A stretch of DNA of 64,000 bases, taken from contig NZ_JGYN01000001.1 in assembly GCF_000741165.1 (NCBI RefSeq), positions 32,043 to 96,042 of the forward strand. Reading direction: 5' to 3'. Source of the DNA: Bifidobacterium biavatii DSM 23969 (lineage in GTDB: Bacteria; Actinomycetota; Actinomycetes; Actinomycetales; Bifidobacteriaceae). The first letter of the stretch is position 1. Each line of letters opens with the position of its first letter. Under the pieces are notes generated by a model that had not been told where the DNA came from, ran no database searches, and saw only the letters and a list, made by a program, of their open reading frames with translations. Positions 54,596 to 63,342 of this stretch are shown piece after piece. The translations under genes and the position numbers were made by a program.

Positions 54596-54921
54596 GCGCT
54601 CCCCCTCGCCCTTGATGCGATCATCGTTCCGATGCTTTCCCCCGATTCTACCGTCGCGTTGCGCCCACACGCCAAACGGTCCAAACCAGGAAGTCAAAAC
54701 CGTCCAAATGAGGAAACGAAAACGGTCCAAATGAGGAAGTAAAATCGGTCCAAATGAGGAAACGTTATTCCAACACAGTGTCTTAATAAGGCAACTATCG
54801 TTGGAATTCCGACTCTCTCTCCCGCGGCATGAAAAGACGATGACCCTTCACGGCGCATGGTTCCGGTGCTACGCTGGTGATTGGCACATGGGTGTGCCAT
54901 GTGTTGAGAGAAGGTTTGGCA
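54596..54921. promoter_or_regulatory. Divergent intergenic region containing tandem repeats
   Basis: The 326-bp gap separates the leftward unknown gene and the rightward secreted-protein gene. It holds four tandem 23-bp repeats (54677-54768, listed separately). Otherwise no clear promoter or RNA structure was recognised. A GAGAGAAGG ribosome-binding site precedes 54922. Confidence 0.5.
54677..54768. repeat. Four tandem 23-bp repeats
   Basis: Units at 54677-54699, 54700-54722, 54723-54745 and 54746-54768 follow the pattern CSGTCCAAATGAGGAARYRA. Variation is alternating: units 1 and 3 carry GGAAGT, units 2 and 4 GGAAAC. Period is exactly 23 with no spacer. Confidence 0.85.
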
Positions 54922-56325
54922 ATGGAACGAAAAACAGCATCCTGGAAGGCGTGTGCGCTTGTTGCGGCCGCCTCGATGGCCATTGGCGGCATCGTAACGG
55001 GTCCGGCCGTCGCTGATGACGGTACCCCGAGCGCGGAGAAGACCTCGTCGTTGGGCGTGACCATCGGCACGGGAACGACCGTCACCACCACGGTGACGCT
55101 CAACCAGCGCGACGTGTACGCCAAGGCGATCGCGAGAGTCGTCAAATGGCGTCGCGACGCGTTGAACGATACGCGCATCAAGTTCCGGCAGGATTCCGAC
55201 GGCCGGTATGTCACGGTGGCCCAATATCTGAAGTCGGAGGGAATCAGCCAAGCGGAATACCTGTCGCCGAAATGGTCCAACGCGCTGGAACGGATCGCCG
55301 TGCAGCGCACCATTGAGGCGGCGGACTACAGTCTAGGCCATACGAGGCCGAACGGGACGGACTGCTTCACAGCCTATTACGGGGAGGACAGTTCGTTCAA
55401 CGAAGTGCTCGCGTGGGGAGCCGGCGACGCCGATTCCGCCATCGACCTGTGGGCGTCCGAAAAGGACGACTACGTGAAGCAGGTGGCCGGACAGTCGCAC
55501 AGCGAGACCGGCCATTACGTCATGCTCGTCAACCCCGACGCGAAATGGTATGGGTTCGGCGTGCTGAACGGTGTCGCCGCCGGCGAAGCGTCCTGGGAAA
55601 CAGTCAACCAGTCGCAGGCGCCCACGAACTGGTCGGGAACCAAGACGGTTGAAGTCAACGTGTCCAACGCGCTCATCGGACAGGGCGTCACGTCCAACCT
55701 GCCCGGCACCATGTCAACCGGTCAGAAGGTCGCGGCCGTGGCTCGCCTGAAGTACATGAACGGCCGATACCACTTCTCCGGAACCTGGACGTCGTCCAAT
55801 CCTTCGGTGGCAAGCGTGTCCAACGGGAACGTGGTGACTGCGCACAAGACCGGAACCGCCACGATCAGCGTGAGCGGCCAAGGCAAGACGTACAGCTTCA
55901 AGGTGACGGTCGCCAACGTCACCAAGGTGCCGGTGTACCGCGTCTATAATCGCAACTCCGGCTTGCACCATTACACCACCAGTCTGAGCGAAAAGAACAT
56001 GCTCGTCGGCAAGGGTTGGCGCGACGAGGGCGTCTCGTTCAACGCCGCCAAGGGAGGCAGCCTGTCTCCGGTGTACCGCGAATACAATCCCAACAACGGC
56101 AACCACAATTGGACCACCAACAAGAACGAGCATGACATGCTGGTGGCCCGCGGCTGGCGGAACGAAGGCGTGGCATGGTATGTTTCGCCGTCCGCTCCGA
56201 CCAACGTGTACCGTCTGTACAATCCGAATTCCGGCGAGCACGTGTACACCACGTCGTTCGGCGAATACCAGTCGGTCGGCTACAGCGGCTGGCATATGGA
56301 AGGCATCGCCTGGAAGAGCCTGTAA
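54922..56325 (+). CDS. Secreted CAP-domain protein with Ig-like domain and three DUF5648-type repeats
   Basis: A 467-residue exported protein. A signal peptide ends near residue 31 (AIGGIVTGPAVA). Residues ~70-215 form a CAP/SCP-like domain: YLSPKWSNALERIAVQRTIEAADYSLGHTRPNG, NEVLAWGAGDADSAIDLWASEKDDY and ETGHYVMLVNPDAKWYGFG. An Ig-like (BIG2) domain follows at ~230-325 (VAAVARLKYMNGRYHFSGTWTSSNPSVASVS). The C-terminus has three ~45-residue repeats beginning VYRVYNRNSGLHHYTTS, VYREYNPNNGNHNWTTN and VYRLYNPNSGEHVYTTS, each ending in a GW...EG[VI][SA]W motif, of the DUF5648 type. There is no LPXTG, so it is released or held through the repeats. The biological role is unknown; adhesion or wall binding is plausible. 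Confidence 0.78.
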   Translation: MERKTASWKACALVAAASMAIGGIVTGPAVADDGTPSAEKTSSLGVTIGTGTTVTTTVTLNQRDVYAKAIARVVKWRRDALNDTRIKFRQDSDGRYVTVAQYLKSEGISQAEYLSPKWSNALERIAVQRTIEAADYSLGHTRPNGTDCFTAYYGEDSSFNEVLAWGAGDADSAIDLWASEKDDYVKQVAGQSHSETGHYVMLVNPDAKWYGFGVLNGVAAGEASWETVNQSQAPTNWSGTKTVEVNVSNALIGQGVTSNLPGTMSTGQKVAAVARLKYMNGRYHFSGTWTSSNPSVASVSNGNVVTAHKTGTATISVSGQGKTYSFKVTVANVTKVPVYRVYNRNSGLHHYTTSLSEKNMLVGKGWRDEGVSFNAAKGGSLSPVYREYNPNNGNHNWTTNKNEHDMLVARGWRNEGVAWYVSPSAPTNVYRLYNPNSGEHVYTTSFGEYQSVGYSGWHMEGIAWKSL

Positions 56326-56361
56326 CCCGCCCCAGCGAACAGCCTGACCGCTGATCCTATT

Positions 56362-56408
56362 CTGCCCGAATGCGCCCGTCGTCGACCCGCATCCGGGCAG
56401 ATATTTTT
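56362..56408 (+). terminator. Terminator after the secreted CAP protein
   Basis: CTGCCCGAATGCG pairs with CGCATCCGGGCAG (one mismatch) across a 13-nt loop, followed by ATATTTTT. It lies 36 bp past the stop. Confidence 0.8.
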
Positions 56409-56456
56409 GCGGCTTTTCGCATGGTGATGTGCATGCGCTGACATGCCTGTTGTTTC

Positions 56457-56748
56457 GGAATCGCGCTTGCGCGCGATGCTGTACTGTCAGCGGCAGCAGT
56501 AGCTGCCGCTCCAGCAAGTGTTCAACACGCTGCAATGCTGGCGGAGCCTCGGCCCCCTCGGATAGACCGAGCCGTGAAGAAAACAGTCCAGTGGACTGTT
56601 TTTAGGCGAGGAGCGAGCGACAGTGAGCCAGCAATAACGCTCGCGAAGCGAGTCCATAATTGCAGGACGCTGTCAGCGCAGCTGACTGGGGGAGCGTCGC
56701 GGCGCTACGCGCCGCCAACAACACAGCATCACGCGCAAGCGTGATTCC
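56457..56748. repeat. 292-bp terminal-inverted-repeat element (copy 2) with nested insert
   Basis: Ends are 26-bp inverted repeats with two mismatches (left GGAATCGCGCTTGCGCGCGA at 56457 onward; right 56723-56748). They match the ends of the element at 51949. It also shares GCTGGCGGAGCCTCGG and the GGCGC...GCGCC block near the right end. In its middle it carries AGTCCAGTGGACT (also at 21188) and GTCCATAATTGCAGGAC (near-identical at 44207), so it appears to be a composite. No gene is present. Confidence 0.8.
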
Positions 56749-56755
56749 AACCAAG

Positions 56756-56798
56756 CAAAAAGAAAGAGGGCAAGCCCCCTACAAAGGACTCGCCCTCT
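56756..56798 (-). terminator. Terminator of the pilin gene
   Basis: On the leftward strand a 10-bp stem (AGAGGGCGAG with one mismatch to its partner) is followed by TTTCTTTTT. It lies about 75 bp past the pilin stop. Confidence 0.7.
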
Positions 56799-56870
56799 CC
56801 CCCAACACAAGACGCTATCACTCAGAAATCCAAAATCCCCGATCTCAAGCATCTTGCGTCATCATCAGCA

Positions 56871-59117
56871 TCACGCCATCATCAGCGCCATCTTGGTCTT
56901 GCGGGACCGCAGGAACACCGCCACAGCGCCACCCGCAATAATCAAACCAATCGTGCCAAACAGGATGATGCCCATACCACCAGTAAGCGGCAGCTGCGTC
57001 ACATTGCGCACGTTCTTCACCTTGTAATCGGTAATCTCGTTGCCAGACTCCGTATTATCGGCAGAATCGGGAGCAAGACCCCACTTATCGATGCCGTCAA
57101 ACTTTACAGCCTTACCACCCTTGATGGTGACCTTGAACGACACGGCAACCTGACCGCCAAGGAATCCGGCAGGAGCACGGGTTTCCTTAACGACGTAGGT
57201 GCCATCCGCCAGACCGTAGAACGTCACAACGCCGTTGTGCACAACAAGCTCGTGGTTCTCATTCCACACGCTGGCCGTACGAGAATCAGACTCGTTGATG
57301 CCGTCACCACCCCACGGAGACTTGACGTGATCGATATCGTCGTCATCAACCTGGCCGTCACGGTTCGTATCACTGACTCCACTAAAATCAGGCGAATTAG
57401 GAGTGACCGCAGTGTTGTCCTTAGTATCATCATCCTTCGAGATGACAAAGGTCGCACCGTTGATATCCTCACCGGCATTACCCTGAGCATCTGTCTTGAA
57501 GAAGGTGAACTGGCCGAGCGTGAGGTTGGTGCCGTGGTTGGCGATCGCGTTGTTGTCGTTCACCTCGACCTGGTTCGGAACGTCCTTCACGGTAGCGGTG
57601 ATCTTCGCGGCGTACTCCACTACGACCTTCATGCCCCACAAGTGCTTATACTCAGCTGTACCGGCGGCATCGTCCTTCGCGGCACCGTTGTTATACAGAT
57701 CCTGCCGAATCAGCTCGGAGAAATCCAGCTTGAACCAAGACGCCTTGTTCTCAGCACCAACAATCTCATGACCATTGTTCTCAGCAGAAGTAGTCAGCGT
57801 GTAATCGGTGTCAGCCTTAAGAACCTTCAGCAGAGTCTTGCCGTCGGTGTCATACACCTTAACGGTGTATTCACCAGCATTGCTCGCACCTTTCTCACCG
57901 TTGCTGACTACATTGCCTTGCGCGTCCTTGAATCCATCAAGGTTTACGGTCTGGCCTTCACCCGGGAAATCCTGCAGGGTAAACACATACGTGCTCGGAT
58001 CGTAGCCAGTGGTAAGCGGCAGAGTAGTGCTCAGCGTGTAACGCACAATCTGGCCGGTAGACACGGTCTTGTCGGAATCGTCAACGGTCTTGGTGACCGG
58101 AGTCACATGATTCTTGAAGGACACGGAATTGTCACCGTCTGCAATGTTGCCGATCGGATACAAGTAGCTTTCGCCATTGGCTTCAGAAGTCACATGGCCA
58201 GAAGCGAGAATGATCGGAGCGGAGTTCACGACGACTTCGCCCTTAGTATCCGAGTCATTCGTGGTACCGTTCTGAATCCAGTTCTTGTCGCTGGAGTCAG
58301 CTTTACCTGTATTAACGTTGCCGTCGTCACCAATACCACTGTCGGTCACATCAAGGAACAAGTAAATACCAGCCGGCAAATCGGCAGTATAAGACTTGCT
58401 GTCACCAGCGACGGGGTTTAACGCAACCTCTCCGGCAGAATCAGGATTAACCTTGAGCGTAACCGGCCTACCGAGTTTACGAATCGGATCTGAGGTACCT
58501 ACGTACGCTTTCAATGCATCGGCAAATTTGCGCGTTGTACTTTCCGCAGAAGAATCGACATCCACTGTAGTCCACGGTTTTTGATTGGACTGATCAAGAT
58601 AGCCATACTGCAATGCCCATGCTATTGGATCAGCAGCATTATCACCTTCCGGAACCACAACCTTTCCATCTTTTTCGGCCGCAGTTGTATCATCAGATTT
58701 CTTGGCGACATTCGCCAGAGCAATCTTCAGCGCCTCCGCTACGCCGGACTTAGCCGCATCAGAAGTCTGTACACCAAAAAATGCTTGCTTTTCGAAATTT
58801 GTCTCAGACTCATCTTGTTTAGAGTCATATTTCGGATTCTCAGTGACATACTGATAATAATCAGCCAGTTTAAATGCCTTGATTTCACGATTGTTATTCA
58901 CACCCCACTGACTCGCATCATCGGCTGTGAATTTGAACGTGGCATTCTCGAGTATCTTGCCATTGTCGTCGACTTTATCAGTCTTACCGTTAGTATTAGC
59001 CAAAGGCTTAAACGGCAATGTCTGCGGCGCCGCATTGGCGGGGACTGCGCCGAGGGCAAGGCCACTGAGGAGGGTGGCTGCGGCGGCGAGGCCGGCGAAT
59101 AGTTTTCTCAACTTCAT
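56871..59117 (-). CDS. LPXTG-anchored isopeptide-forming pilin, backbone type
   Basis: A 748-residue sortase substrate. The signal peptide MKLRKLFAGLAAAATLLSGL runs to a site near PANA-AP. The middle has repeated Ig-like pilin domains with SLTTLP-, FTLQDFPGEGQ- and VEYAAKITATVKD-type strands. Near the C-terminus TFYGLADGTYVVKETRAPAGFLG is an E-box, which provides the Glu that catalyses Lys-Asn isopeptide bonds. The sorting signal is LPLTGG at residues ~709-714, then a hydrophobic helix and RSRKTK. Residues 583-595 form an EF-hand/dockerin-like loop (DTNRDGQVDDDDI). RBS AGAGG precedes ATG 59117. It follows the adhesin by 153 bp and is followed by a terminator, not a sortase. Confidence 0.88.
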   Translation of the reverse strand: MKLRKLFAGLAAAATLLSGLALGAVPANAAPQTLPFKPLANTNGKTDKVDDNGKILENATFKFTADDASQWGVNNNREIKAFKLADYYQYVTENPKYDSKQDESETNFEKQAFFGVQTSDAAKSGVAEALKIALANVAKKSDDTTAAEKDGKVVVPEGDNAADPIAWALQYGYLDQSNQKPWTTVDVDSSAESTTRKFADALKAYVGTSDPIRKLGRPVTLKVNPDSAGEVALNPVAGDSKSYTADLPAGIYLFLDVTDSGIGDDGNVNTGKADSSDKNWIQNGTTNDSDTKGEVVVNSAPIILASGHVTSEANGESYLYPIGNIADGDNSVSFKNHVTPVTKTVDDSDKTVSTGQIVRYTLSTTLPLTTGYDPSTYVFTLQDFPGEGQTVNLDGFKDAQGNVVSNGEKGASNAGEYTVKVYDTDGKTLLKVLKADTDYTLTTSAENNGHEIVGAENKASWFKLDFSELIRQDLYNNGAAKDDAAGTAEYKHLWGMKVVVEYAAKITATVKDVPNQVEVNDNNAIANHGTNLTLGQFTFFKTDAQGNAGEDINGATFVISKDDDTKDNTAVTPNSPDFSGVSDTNRDGQVDDDDIDHVKSPWGGDGINESDSRTASVWNENHELVVHNGVVTFYGLADGTYVVKETRAPAGFLGGQVAVSFKVTIKGGKAVKFDGIDKWGLAPDSADNTESGNEITDYKVKNVRNVTQLPLTGGMGIILFGTIGLIIAGGAVAVFLRSRKTKMALMMA

Positions 59118-59270
59118 GAGAAACCTCTTTCTGTTCCTTCTAATTTCCTTCTAATGTTTTCTGCAACCGCGGAGAACGAGCAACCAATCGACCGACCCCG
59201 CGATCCGCAAATCCTTGGTTTTCATGTGATCGCTAAGGAACCACACCCGGATCATGACAATGACGCGCGA

Positions 59271-62200
59271 TCATACGATCACCGCCCTACGCCGGCGATA
59301 CTCATTCGACAACGCCAACACCAACGCCGCCGCAGCCACAAACGCACCGCCAAACCACAACCAGTCACGGTCATCCCAACCACCGGTGAACGGCAACGCC
59401 GCCACCATCCGCACATTAGGAATCAGATTGCCGGTGTTGTTCGGATGAATCACCGCAAGCTTGCTGTCGTCACCGGTTTGGATGTCGATGTGCACGTCCA
59501 TGTTCTCGTCGTAGCCGATCGTGAACGTGTACGCGATATTGGCCAGTACGTATCCACTCGGCGCCTTCGTTTCCTTCAGCGTGAACGTGTACGTTTGTCC
59601 CTCCGCCGGACGCGGCAGACCACTGATGCGGATCACGCCGGACGCGTTCGCGAGATCGCGGTATTCGGTGACTTCATCCTTGTCGTTGACCGTGTTCGTT
59701 GTGTTCTTGGAGCACGCGTTCGTGGCATCATCCGTGGAGACGCAGTCCACGACCTTTGCCGTGGGTTGGCCAGTCGGACCACCGCTGATCTCCCATTCGG
59801 TGCCGGAAAGCAGATTGGTCTGATCGTCAACCGCAACCTTGCTCCACGAGACGGTCGGCTTCTGGTTCGTGATGATACCGTTCGTGGCTTTACCGGCCTT
59901 GGTCGTGGGGTACACAGCCCCGGACGATCCCGGAGTGATCGTGAACCGATATTCCGCTAACGAATGCCAGTAACCATCAGGAGTGTTAGCCTCCTTGAGG
60001 CTATATGTACCAGCGGGCAGATTGTTGACGCGGAAACCGCCGACATGCGAATCATAGTCCTGCACGGTCGTACCGTCATCATAGCTGCACGCGGCTTCCG
60101 ACTTGCAGTCATCAATCGTCCATGCGTTGCCGACATCTTCCCCGTCGAGCTTCGTGATTGTCCACTGCGTACCAGCGATGTCGGTCTTGCCATCAGCATC
60201 CTGCTTATCCCAAGCCACACCGGGCATGACTGTGTTGCCGACCGTCAGATCGGTACTACCGGGATTCCCAGCAGCATCATTCCACCGAGCCTGCGCTTGG
60301 GCGATCGTGAACGTATACGTCTTGGCCGTGCCATCCGCATTCGTTTCAGGAGCGTAACCAACCGGAGCCTTGATCTCAGTCATCGTGTACACGCCATCGG
60401 CGAGATTGTTCAAATCGAATCCACCGGCAGACGGGTTGTTGTCGAACGCGCCTGTATACGTGTAGGTGTCGCCTTGTGCGGTATGACTATTCGCCTCGTT
60501 ATCAGTGACGATCGCACTGACCGAGCCGTCATCGTTCTTTTGCCAGCACTTACCGGCATTATACGAAGCCTCGTCTCCAGTGTCGCAGAACATCGGCCAG
60601 TAAGCAGCACTATACGGACCACCAACCGTACCTTGCTTCAGCATAACTGACTTACCAACCGAATTCGTCACCGTCTTATCCGCAGTCAGCGGCGTACTGG
60701 TGATCTTCCACTGGGAACCTGCCAACGGCTTCGACTCATCCGGCTGACCCGCAGCATTGTTCGCTACCTTGCTCCACGACACCGTGTACGGCGTGGAGAA
60801 CATCACGTCGCCGTTCGTGCCGAATGCACCGCCGGACAAACGCGCCTGATTATCAGAGAAACGCACTGAAGCCGCGCTCCAAGCTCCTGCCTTCTTCTGC
60901 TTCTGAGCTGCGTCATCACCGGTAACGGTTGCTTTCAGAGCAACACCAGTTGCATATTGGAGTCCCGATTGATACTTACCGTTCGGCTTTGCCGTATCTT
61001 CTTTACCGTCGGTTCTGTGGTACGGATAGCTGAGCTGAAGTGTATACAAGTGATCAGCAAACGATACTTCTGAACCATTCGGTTGCGTAAGAGACACGGT
61101 CTTAGGCGTTGCAATGATAGCTTCTGGGGAATCCGGAGAACCACCCTGCCAACTGTCGCCAAATCCGCTCGCCTGCATGATCGGCACATTGTCCCAAGCC
61201 CAAGTGACCGCGCTGGACGTACGATCCGTGAACCACGTGTCCATCAACTGAAATGAATTATCCGTAACCTCGTTGTCCTTCGAGTACGGATTCATGATGG
61301 CAAAATCCGCACCGGCTTGATTCGTGAGATCAGCACCATACGTTGCATAATGCAAACGTAAATTTTCCAAGTTCGTGTTGTCTGCATTCGCGTCGATCAA
61401 TGGATTCGTCTTGTTGTCATAGAGCGCAATGTTGCCGCCCTTGGATGCGACACCAGTGCCTGACGGGCACAGCCAGAATCCTCCACCAAAATGACCGGCG
61501 ATATTTGCAGTAGCTGCCGCCTTGGCAATGTACGTGGTTGAATGCTGTTCAGTATACACAGCTCCGCCCAAATATCCACTGCTGTTGTAATGGAACTCGC
61601 CGCCCATCAAATAGCCGGTAGAATTTCCATCTTGAAGGAAGATCGCGCCTCCTGCGCCGCCTACTGGCGTACGATTCTGGCTATCGTACTGAGTCTCCAG
61701 AACGCCCGCCCAATTATGTTCGAATGTAGGACGATCACCATTCATGCTGTTCTTCACCCAGAGAATACCCTTCGCGTACACGGCACCGCCACCATTGTTG
61801 AATGCCCACTCACGCGTGAAATTGCCGGTGAAAGTAACCTTGCCTTGGATAGTAAGAGTACTTTTGGAGGACTGGCTCATGATCGCACCGCCTCCACGTC
61901 CGTTTCCACGACGGCACGAATGCTTGCTTGATGGACCATCACTAGAGCAGTCCAAGGCTGTGAACGAATGATCTGTTACATTGAAAGTGCCGTAAGACTG
62001 ACGGTTATCGGTAAAGGTGCCGCCTGTCACTGTCAATGTGCCAGATTGGTTATTTGCGAGAGCGCCACCACCCACACCCATAGATATGTTGTCCTGAAAA
62101 GTACCGCCGGATACCGATGCGGCCCCTCCTTCCGTATATGCGACACCGCCACGTCCCATCATCTTCTCGGTATTAGAGATCTCTCCATAATCGCCACGTG

Positions 62201-62489
62201 CGATATTGTTTGTAAACGAGCCATCATCGATTGTCAGGGAGCCATTTAGGTTGTGGATAACACCGCCATCAACCAAGGCCGCGTTTTTATCGAATGAACC
62301 ATTCAAAATCGTCAGCGACGACGACTGACCCGTTTGCCAGATGACGCCGCCTTCCTTGGCTAAATTCATGGAGAACGTGCCGTTAACGATGACGACTTTG
62401 CCGCCATCGCTGTAGGCGAGGGTGCCGTTGCCGTCCACGCCGGTCGAATTGTTGTTGGTGAAGGTGCCGTTGGTGAGTATTTGTTGGCG
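59271..62489 (-). pseudogene. LPXTG pilus adhesin, 5' end removed by an IS21-family insertion
   Basis: About 1070 codons of a large surface protein remain. The N-terminal part consists of repeated Gly/Asn/Ser-rich turns (ILTNGTFTNN, ILNGSFDKN, IDDGSFTNN) typical of a right-handed beta-helix (pectin-lyase-like) adhesin. Three SpaA/Cna-B-type domains follow, each with an E-box: YTMTEIKAPVGY, YSLKEANTPDGY and FTLKETKAPSGY. The end carries LPFTGG, a hydrophobic helix and RRRR. The frame is open up to the IS boundary at about 62489/62490 and continues as nonsense into the IS. No signal peptide or start with ribosome-binding site is available, so this copy should not reach the surface. The lost 5' part may lie beyond the IS, outside the window. 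Confidence 0.82.
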
Positions 62490-62589
62490 TGGGGGCCATT
62501 GGTTATTGTCGGTGGGGGCCAGGGGTATTGGGGTTGAGGGCCGGTGGCCGTTTGGTTGGGGGCCACCGGCTGGTTTTGATTGTTGTTGG

Positions 62590-63342
62590 TTAGTTGGTTG
62601 TGGTTGGGTGTGCGTGGTGTCGGCGCATGTTGTATTCGCCGGTGTTGATGGTGATGCTGTTGTGGACGATGCGGTCCATGATCGCGTCGGCGGTCACGTC
62701 TCCGCCGAGTCGTTCGTGCCAGTCCTTGACGGGGTACTGGGTGACGAACACGGTGCTGACGGTGTCGTAGCGGTGTTCCATGATTTCCAGAAGGAAGGAG
62801 CGCATGCGTTCGTCGGGTTTGTCGAGGAGCCATTCGTCCAATACGAGCAGCGTGTACGTGCTGTATTTGCGCACGAGTTTGCGCACGCCGGCTGGTTTGC
62901 CTGTGGCGGTGTCGAGCTGTTCGGCGAGGTCGGGCATGCGCGTGTACAGGGATCGGTAGGAGTTCCGGCATGCCTGTTTGACGATCGCGCACGCGAGCCA
63001 GCTCTTGCCGCTGCCTGTGGCGCCGGTCAGCAGGATGTTGAGGCGTTGGCCGATGAACGCGCAGGATTGCAATTGGTTGATGGCGTTGCGGTCGAGCTTG
63101 CGCTCGTCGATCAGGTCCAGGGTCCTCAGATCGGCCTGCGGGTATCTGGGTTTGGCGCGTTTGCCCATGGCCGTGATCTTCCGGTCCGCCCAGGTCGAGT
63201 ACGCGTCGTCCACGGCCAGCATGATCCGCTCGTTGACGGGCATGGTGGCGCAGGCCCGTTCGTCCTGGCGCTCAAAGGCGTCGAGAAGCTGGTCGGCGCC
63301 CATCAGGCGCAGCTTGCGCCTGGTCTGCTCGTCGATGATCAT
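62590..63342 (-). CDS. istB: IS21-family helper ATPase IstB
   Basis: A 250-residue AAA+ ATPase that assembles on target DNA and directs the IstA transposase. Walker A is LLTGATGSGKSWLACAI, Walker B TLLVLDEWLLDKP, sensor I VSTVFVTQYP, and the arginine-finger region DRIVHNSITIN. The N-terminal LRLMGADQLLDAFERQ helix is typical. The start overlaps the istA stop by four bases (ATGA), the usual istA-istB coupling. It appears intact. Confidence 0.95.
   Translation of the reverse strand: MIIDEQTRRKLRLMGADQLLDAFERQDERACATMPVNERIMLAVDDAYSTWADRKITAMGKRAKPRYPQADLRTLDLIDERKLDRNAINQLQSCAFIGQRLNILLTGATGSGKSWLACAIVKQACRNSYRSLYTRMPDLAEQLDTATGKPAGVRKLVRKYSTYTLLVLDEWLLDKPDERMRSFLLEIMEHRYDTVSTVFVTQYPVKDWHERLGGDVTADAIMDRIVHNSITINTGEYNMRRHHAHPTTTN

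Noticed and set aside
54677..54768. Possible CRISPR array
   Set aside because: The 23-bp units abut directly with no spacers, and no cas genes are nearby.
54694..55313. Leftward frames across the 23-bp repeats
   Set aside because: The repeat-encoded peptide is hydrophobic and repetitive, has no ribosome-binding site, and overlaps the secreted-protein gene's 5' part in antisense.
62366..62992. His/Arg/Thr/Pro-rich frame crossing the IS boundary
   Set aside because: It is an out-of-frame product of istB and the adhesin. Its composition is typical of a shifted frame and it begins inside istB.
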